Shown here piece by piece: positions 5,368 through 9,630 of a stretch of DNA of 9,630 nt. The stretch is from AC-52 sp044870295 (GTDB taxonomy: Bacteria; Actinomycetota; UBA4738). Position 1 is the stretch's first letter. Each line of letters opens with the position of its first letter. Location: contig JBIOYQ010000108.1 in NCBI GenBank assembly GCA_044870295.1, positions 1-9,630 on the forward strand. The letters run 5' to 3'. The notes below the pieces were generated by a model. That model was not told the origin of the DNA. It searched no databases and was given only the letters and a program-made list of their open reading frames with translations. Both the position numbers and the translations under genes were made by a program.

Positions 5368-7089
5368 TCATTTCCTTCCCTTCTTCAGGAACTTCCGAAG
5401 CTTCGTCAGCGGCCACGTGTTGATGACGTCCTCCTTCGTCAGCCATCCGCGCTGCGCCGTGCCGATGCCGAAGCGGAGGTACGGCAGATGGACCGTGGAG
5501 TGCGCGTCGGTGTCCACCGCGAACTTCACGCCGTGGCGCTTCGCCCACATGATGTGCTCGTCCCGGAGGTCGAGCCGATCGGGGTAGGAGTTCACCTCGA
5601 GCGCAGTCCCCGTTCGCGCCGCGGCCTTGAACACCTCGTCCATGTCGAACTCGATGGGCGGCCGCTGCCCGATCTTCCGGCCCGTGGGGTGGCCGATGAT
5701 GTTCACGTGCGGGTTCTCCATGGCCCGGATGATCCGGCGGGTCATCTCGTCCTTCGATTGTCCGAACTCTCCGTGCACCGAGGCCACACAGACGTCGAAC
5801 CCGTCCAAGAACTCGGGTCCCCAGTCGACCTCGCCCTTGGCGTCGATGTTCAGCTCGGTCCCGTGGAGGAGGACCATCGACCCGGCCTTCCCCAGCTTCT
5901 CGAGCCGCGTGCGCTGCGCCAGCATCTTCTCGTCGGTCATCCGCTGCATGTACAGGTTCGGCGCGTGGTCGGTGACCGCGTAGTACGCGTAGCCCCGGTC
6001 GCGGGCGGTGGCGAGCATCTCCTCGAGCGTCGACAGGCCGTCGGTGAGGTTGGTGTGCGTGTGCAGGTCGCCCTTGACGTCCTTCTGCTCCACCAGGGTG
6101 GGGAGCTCGCGGTGGAGGGCCGCCTCGATCTCCCCCCGGTCCTCCCGTAGGGTCGGGTGGATCCATGGCAGGCCCAGCCGCTCGTACACCTCCTCCTCCG
6201 TCTCCGCCACGATCAGATCGCCGGTCTTCGCGTCGAACAGGCCGTACTCGGACAGCTTCAGGCCCTTGCGCACGGCGATCTCCCGGGTCCGGATGTTGTG
6301 CGCCTTGGAGCCGGTGAAGTACTGGAGGGCCGCGCCCCAACAGCCGGGTGGGACCACGCGGAGGTCGACCTGCAATCCCTTGGTGGTTCGGATGGAGGTC
6401 TTGGTCTCCCCGCGCGCGATGACCCGGTCGACGTAGGAGAGACCCACGAAGGCGTCGGCCACCGGTTCGCCCTTCTCCGACGCCACCAGGATGTCGATGT
6501 CGCCGATGGTCTCCGCCATGCGCCGCAGCGAGCCCGCGTACGTGCACGTCCGGCAGCCCTTCACCCTCTGCAGCTCGGCAACGATCTCCTCGGCAAGGTC
6601 CATGGCCAGGCTGATCAGGACCCGGTCGCCCGACTGCTGCATCAGCTCGATGCCTCGGAGGATGTTCTGCTCGGTCTTCTCCCCGAACCCCTTCAGTCCC
6701 TTGAGGCGGCCGTCGTGGATGGCCTCCGCCAGCTCCTCAATGGAGGCGATGTGGAGGTCCTGGTAGAGCAGCATCGCCTTCTTCGGACCCAGCGTGGTGA
6801 TCGAGATCATCTGACGAACACCCGCCGGTACCTTGGCCCGCAGCTCCTCCAGCCGGTTGATCTTCCCGGTGTCGAAGTACTCCTTGACCTTCTCGGCGAT
6901 CGACTTCCCGACGTTGGGGATGGCCTGCAGACCCTTCAGGTCGAGCGTGGCGATGTCCGTGTGGTAGCCACCGATGGACCTCGCGGCCTTCTCGTAGGTT
7001 CGAACGCGGAAGGCGTCGCCGCCGGAGATCGACAGGAGGTCGGCGTATTCCTGAAGGAGCGCTTCGACTGTGTCGTTCGCCCGGGCCAT
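5368..7089 (-). CDS. polX: Family X DNA polymerase with PHP domain (PolX)
   Basis: Bacterial PolX, 573 aa, a cytoplasmic repair enzyme. The family fills short gaps, and its PHP domain carries Mn-dependent 3'-5' exonuclease and AP-endonuclease activities. Helix-hairpin-helix DNA-binding segments lie at about 52-70 (AIPNVGKSIAEKV), 98-110 and 129-145. The nucleotidyltransferase core has GSLRR (186-190), the metal-binding aspartates D197 and D199 in GDIDI, and the third aspartate D242 in VDLRV. The C-terminal PHP domain (about 337-573) keeps its full set of metal ligands: H343 and H345 (DLHTHT), D374/H375 (TDHAPN), E412 (TELNID), H439 (SVHGEFG), H467 (GHPTG), D528 and H530 (DTDAHS). Both active sites therefore look intact. 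The ATG at 7089 has no Shine-Dalgarno but lies 6 nt after TAGAAT. It is followed by the VOC and glycosylase genes with a 1-nt gap and then an overlap, pointing to one repair operon. Confidence 0.96.
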   Translation of the reverse strand: MARANDTVEALLQEYADLLSISGGDAFRVRTYEKAARSIGGYHTDIATLDLKGLQAIPNVGKSIAEKVKEYFDTGKINRLEELRAKVPAGVRQMISITTLGPKKAMLLYQDLHIASIEELAEAIHDGRLKGLKGFGEKTEQNILRGIELMQQSGDRVLISLAMDLAEEIVAELQRVKGCRTCTYAGSLRRMAETIGDIDILVASEKGEPVADAFVGLSYVDRVIARGETKTSIRTTKGLQVDLRVVPPGCWGAALQYFTGSKAHNIRTREIAVRKGLKLSEYGLFDAKTGDLIVAETEEEVYERLGLPWIHPTLREDRGEIEAALHRELPTLVEQKDVKGDLHTHTNLTDGLSTLEEMLATARDRGYAYYAVTDHAPNLYMQRMTDEKMLAQRTRLEKLGKAGSMVLLHGTELNIDAKGEVDWGPEFLDGFDVCVASVHGEFGQSKDEMTRRIIRAMENPHVNIIGHPTGRKIGQRPPIEFDMDEVFKAAARTGTALEVNSYPDRLDLRDEHIMWAKRHGVKFAVDTDAHSTVHLPYLRFGIGTAQRGWLTKEDVINTWPLTKLRKFLKKGRK

Positions 7090-7095
7090 GCCGCG

Positions 7096-7101
7096 ATTCT
7101 A
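7096..7101 (-). promoter_or_regulatory. -10-like box directly before polX (leaderless promoter candidate)
   Basis: TAGAAT on the minus strand lies 6 nt upstream of the polX ATG, within the 43-nt gap after argF. It differs from TATAAT at one position, and a start site 6-7 nt downstream would fall on the ATG. No good -35 hexamer is visible. It would separate the polX-VOC-mpg unit from argF transcriptionally. Confidence 0.5.
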
Positions 7102-7132
7102 GCGACGGCCGGTGACCGCACTGCCCGACGGT

Positions 7133-8053
7133 TCAGGCGCGGTCGAGCAAGCGGAGCAGCAGGGCCTTCTGGCTGTGCAGGCGGTTCTCGGCCTGATCCC
7201 ACACCACGGAGTGCGGGCCGTCGATGACCTCGTCCGTGATCTCCTGGCCGCGGTGGGCGGGCAGGCAGTGCAGCACGATCGCGTCCGGCTTCGCCCGATC
7301 GACGGCCGCCTGGTCGATCCGATAGGGCTGGAAGACCAGGACGCGCTCGTCGGCCTCCTCCTCCTGTCCCATCGAGGCCCAGACGTCGGTGTAGAGGACG
7401 TCCGCGCCGGTCGTGGCCTGCACGGGGTCGTTCGTCACCGAGGCGCCGCCGCCGGTCTCCTCCCCGATCTCCTGAGCCCGCTGGACCACCTGTGGGATGG
7501 GCTCGTACCCGGGCGGCGTCGCCACCCGCACGTGCATGCCGGTCTTCGCCCCACCCAGCAGCAACGAATGGGCGACGTTGTTCCCGTCTCCGATGTAGGT
7601 CAGGGTGAGCCCGGCCAGGCGCCCCTTCCGTTCCTGGACGGTGAGCAGATCGGCCAGGGCCTGGCACGGGTGCTCGAAGTCCGACAGCGCGTTGACGATG
7701 GGGACCGTCGCGGTCCTGGCGAGGCCTTCCAGCCGCTCCTGGCCGAACGTCCGCAACACGATCGCGTCGATGTACCGGGACAGCACACGCCCGGTGTCCT
7801 CGATCGTCTCCCCTCGGCCGAGCTGGAGCTCGGAGGACGACAGCGCCAGCGGGTGAGCGCCCAGCTCGGCGATCCCGACCTCGAAGGACACTCGGGTCCG
7901 GGTGGAGGGCTTCTCGAAGATCATGGCCACCGACAGCCCGGCCAGGCGCCCGGCGTAGTCAGAGGGCTGGGCCTTGACCTTCTCGGCCAGGTCCAAGATC
8001 TCGACCAGCTCCGCGGCCGACAGGTCATCGATGGACAGGAAGTTCCGCGCCAT
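7133..8053 (-). CDS. argF: Ornithine carbamoyltransferase
   Basis: Cytoplasmic enzyme of arginine biosynthesis that joins carbamoyl phosphate and ornithine to give citrulline; 306 aa, the normal family length. The carbamoyl-phosphate motif STRTR is at 50-54, with HPCQ at 128-131 (in DFEHPCQALADLLT). The ornithine-specific features DVWASMG (223-229) and HCLPAHRG (262-269, with the ornithine-site Cys263) separate it from aspartate carbamoyltransferase. No key residue is missing. The ATG at 8053 has no clear Shine-Dalgarno; a TAGCAT box lies 9 nt upstream. It stands alone here: argC, argJ, argB, argD and argR, its usual partners in Actinomycetota, are not in the window, and it follows pheT after 42 nt. 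The polX gene starts 43 nt downstream. Confidence 0.97.
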   Translation of the reverse strand: MARNFLSIDDLSAAELVEILDLAEKVKAQPSDYAGRLAGLSVAMIFEKPSTRTRVSFEVGIAELGAHPLALSSSELQLGRGETIEDTGRVLSRYIDAIVLRTFGQERLEGLARTATVPIVNALSDFEHPCQALADLLTVQERKGRLAGLTLTYIGDGNNVAHSLLLGGAKTGMHVRVATPPGYEPIPQVVQRAQEIGEETGGGASVTNDPVQATTGADVLYTDVWASMGQEEEADERVLVFQPYRIDQAAVDRAKPDAIVLHCLPAHRGQEITDEVIDGPHSVVWDQAENRLHSQKALLLRLLDRA

Positions 8054-8062
8054 GTTGGCCAG

Positions 8063-8068
8063 ATGCTA
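8063..8068 (-). promoter_or_regulatory. -10-like box before argF
   Basis: TAGCAT on the minus strand ends 9 nt before the argF ATG, in the 42-nt gap after pheT. A start 6-7 nt downstream would leave a leader of only 2-3 nt. The hexamer is identical to that before tyrS. No -35 was recognised, and no ARG-box operator could be identified with confidence. Confidence 0.35.
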
Positions 8069-8095
8069 CCCGGGGTGCGCCGAAACGGATAGTGG

Positions 8096-9630
8096 CTAGC
8101 CGGCGCGGAGCTCGCCGCCGAAGTCCTGGACCACGCGCTCCACGATGGCCAGCACGGCGCGTTCGGCTTCCTCGTCGGTGAGCGTGCGGTCGGGAGCGCG
8201 GAAGTCGACTGAGAAGGCCAGGCTCTTCCTTCCCTCGGGGATGGGGCCGCCCTCGAACACGTCGAACAGGACGACGCGGTCCACCAGCGCCCCGCCCGCC
8301 TCCCGCATGGCCCGCTCGACCGCACGGGCAGGGGCGTCGGCGTCCACCACGAACGCGAGGTCCCGATGGATCGGCGGGTACCTGGGGATCTCCCGGAAGG
8401 TCCTGCCGCGGCCCAGGTGCTCGGCGAGGGCGGCCGCGTCGACCTCGAACGCGGCCACGCGGCCGGTCACGTCGAATCGCGCAACGACGTCCGGCCGCAA
8501 CTCCCCCATCACCCCGACCGGCTGCCCACCAACCACGACCGAGGCCGAGCGCGCGGGGTGCCACGGACCGCCCGGCGCGTCCCTTAGCTCCCAGTCGCCG
8601 ATGCCCACCGCGGCGAGAAGCCCTTCGAGCGAACCCTTCGCGTCGAAGACGTCGAACTCGTGCCGGTCGGCGTTGAAGCCTTCGCCGGCGGGTCCATTCA
8701 GGACGGCGGCCACGGCCTCCCGCTCGAGCACGGGCTCCTTCGATCCGCCCGCGCGGAAGACGTGTCCCACCTCGAAGAGGGCGGCTCCGCGAACGCCCCG
8801 CGAGGCGTTGCGGGCCAGGGCGCGGATCAGGTTCGGCAGCAGGCTGGTCCGGAGGAACGGCTCGTCCTGCGACGGCGGGTTCGCCACGCGAATCGCGGGA
8901 GCGTTCCCCATGAGGTCCAGGTCCTCCTGCGAGGCGAACGAGAGCGAGAGGGCCTCGCGATGGCCGCCGCGAACCATCGCCTCGCGGATCCTGCGGCGCA
9001 GCCGGTAGCCCTTCGGTGCCCCGCCCACCTGCCGGATGCCGGGCAGCTTCGAGTCGAGGCGCTGGTAGCCCTGAACCCTGGCGATCTCCTCGATCAGGTC
9101 GGCCTCCACCTGGAGGTCGGGACGGAAGCTCGGCACCTCGACCTCGACAACCCCGTCGCGCTTCTCGGCCTCGATGCCGAGGCGCCCGAGCGCTTCCACC
9201 GCGTCGGGAGCGGTGACCTCGTTGCCGATCAGCAGGGACGCCCTGGCCGGCCGGACTGTGAGCCGTCGCCGCTTGGGCGGAGCCCCGACGTCGATGGCTC
9301 CACGAAGGACGCGACCTCCGCCCCACTCGACTATCAGCCGGGCGGCTCGGGCCGCGGCCGGCGCGACCGCCTCGGGGTCGGCGCCACGGGCGAACCGCGT
9401 GGACGCCTCCGTCTGCAGCCCGAGCCGGCGAGACGTCCGCAGGATGGAGGAGGGAGCGAAGTGCGCGCTCTCCAGGAGAACCTCGGTGGTGGCGGGCGAT
9501 ACCTCGGCAGCGGCCGACCCGAACACGCCGGCGATGCCCACGGCCTTGTCTCGATCGGCGATCACCAGGTCCTCGGAGGTGAGCGACCGCTCGACGTCGT
9601 CCAGCGTCACCAGGCGCTCCCCGTCCTGGG
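8096..9630 (-). CDS. pheT: Phenylalanyl-tRNA synthetase beta subunit, C-terminal part (partial)
   Basis: Beta chain of the cytoplasmic alpha2-beta2 PheRS, which charges tRNA-Phe; about 510 C-terminal residues are present, and roughly 300 N-terminal ones (tRNA-binding EMAP-like region, B1, most of B3/4) lie beyond the right edge. The frame is open to the edge; the GTG at 9610 is an internal Val, since the upstream codons read DGERLVTLDD, a normal family sequence. The end of the B3/4 editing region (IADRDKAVGIAGVFG, then RFARGADP) is followed by the B5 domain (RLTVRPARASLLIG to ARVQGYQRL), the class II-like B6/B7 core, and the C-terminal FDX-ACB anticodon-binding domain (about the last 95 residues, from PRYPPIHRDLAFVVD). 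The usual GVMGG of B3/4 reads GVFGS. pheS is expected immediately upstream. The gene ends with TAG 42 nt before argF. Confidence 0.96.
   Translation of the reverse strand, partial: QDGERLVTLDDVERSLTSEDLVIADRDKAVGIAGVFGSAAAEVSPATTEVLLESAHFAPSSILRTSRRLGLQTEASTRFARGADPEAVAPAAARAARLIVEWGGGRVLRGAIDVGAPPKRRRLTVRPARASLLIGNEVTAPDAVEALGRLGIEAEKRDGVVEVEVPSFRPDLQVEADLIEEIARVQGYQRLDSKLPGIRQVGGAPKGYRLRRRIREAMVRGGHREALSLSFASQEDLDLMGNAPAIRVANPPSQDEPFLRTSLLPNLIRALARNASRGVRGAALFEVGHVFRAGGSKEPVLEREAVAAVLNGPAGEGFNADRHEFDVFDAKGSLEGLLAAVGIGDWELRDAPGGPWHPARSASVVVGGQPVGVMGELRPDVVARFDVTGRVAAFEVDAAALAEHLGRGRTFREIPRYPPIHRDLAFVVDADAPARAVERAMREAGGALVDRVVLFDVFEGGPIPEGRKSLAFSVDFRAPDRTLTDEEAERAVLAIVERVVQDFGGELRAG

Noticed and set aside
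1..9630. CRISPR array, insertion sequence, prophage or defence system
   Set aside because: No spaced direct repeats, transposase or integrase motifs or terminal inverted repeats were found; all large coding regions are housekeeping or repair genes.

Overview
The window is GC-rich bacterial chromosome that carries housekeeping genes rather than mobile or accessory DNA. The 16S rRNA 5' segment on the minus strand has signatures typical of Actinomycetota, including GACGAACGCTGGCGGCGTGC near its 5' end. The rrn leader carries an actinobacterial-type element, CTTGAGAACTGAACAG. A tyrS next to an rRNA operon and a DNA-3-methyladenine glycosylase gene also fit that phylum. I would place it in a deep or uncultured actinobacterial lineage, but I cannot name the class.

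Layout: positions 1-327 are the 5' part of a 16S rRNA gene (minus strand, running off the left edge). Positions 328-743 are the rrn leader and promoter region, with a candidate promoter, two hairpin regions and a boxA-like element. tyrS (744-1985, minus) encodes a tyrosyl-tRNA synthetase whose HIGH and KMSKS signatures are both altered. Divergent from it is a class A penicillin-binding protein (2053-4380, plus) with a lipoprotein-like signal peptide, GT51 and transpeptidase domains, one PASTA domain and a Ser/Pro repeat tail. Its 3' end overlaps the convergent glycosylase gene by 27 bp.

The rest lies on the minus strand, read from right to left: pheT (partial, running off the right edge), argF, a PolX-PHP DNA polymerase, a VOC/glyoxalase-fold protein and the DNA-3-methyladenine glycosylase. 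The last three are tightly packed and probably form one operon. It pairs a glycosylase that makes abasic sites with a polymerase of the family that processes and fills such sites, so it looks like a small base-excision-repair unit. pheT and argF are translation and arginine-biosynthesis genes that happen to be neighbours.

The observations most worth following are the loss of both class I signature motifs in the TyrRS, and a repeated -10-like hexamer (TAGCAT/TAGAAT) 6-9 nt before the start codons of tyrS, polX and argF, which suggests leaderless or nearly leaderless transcripts. The rrn leader also has a strong GC hairpin between the candidate promoter and the boxA-like element. I found no CRISPR array, transposase, integrase, phage gene, tRNA or defence system.
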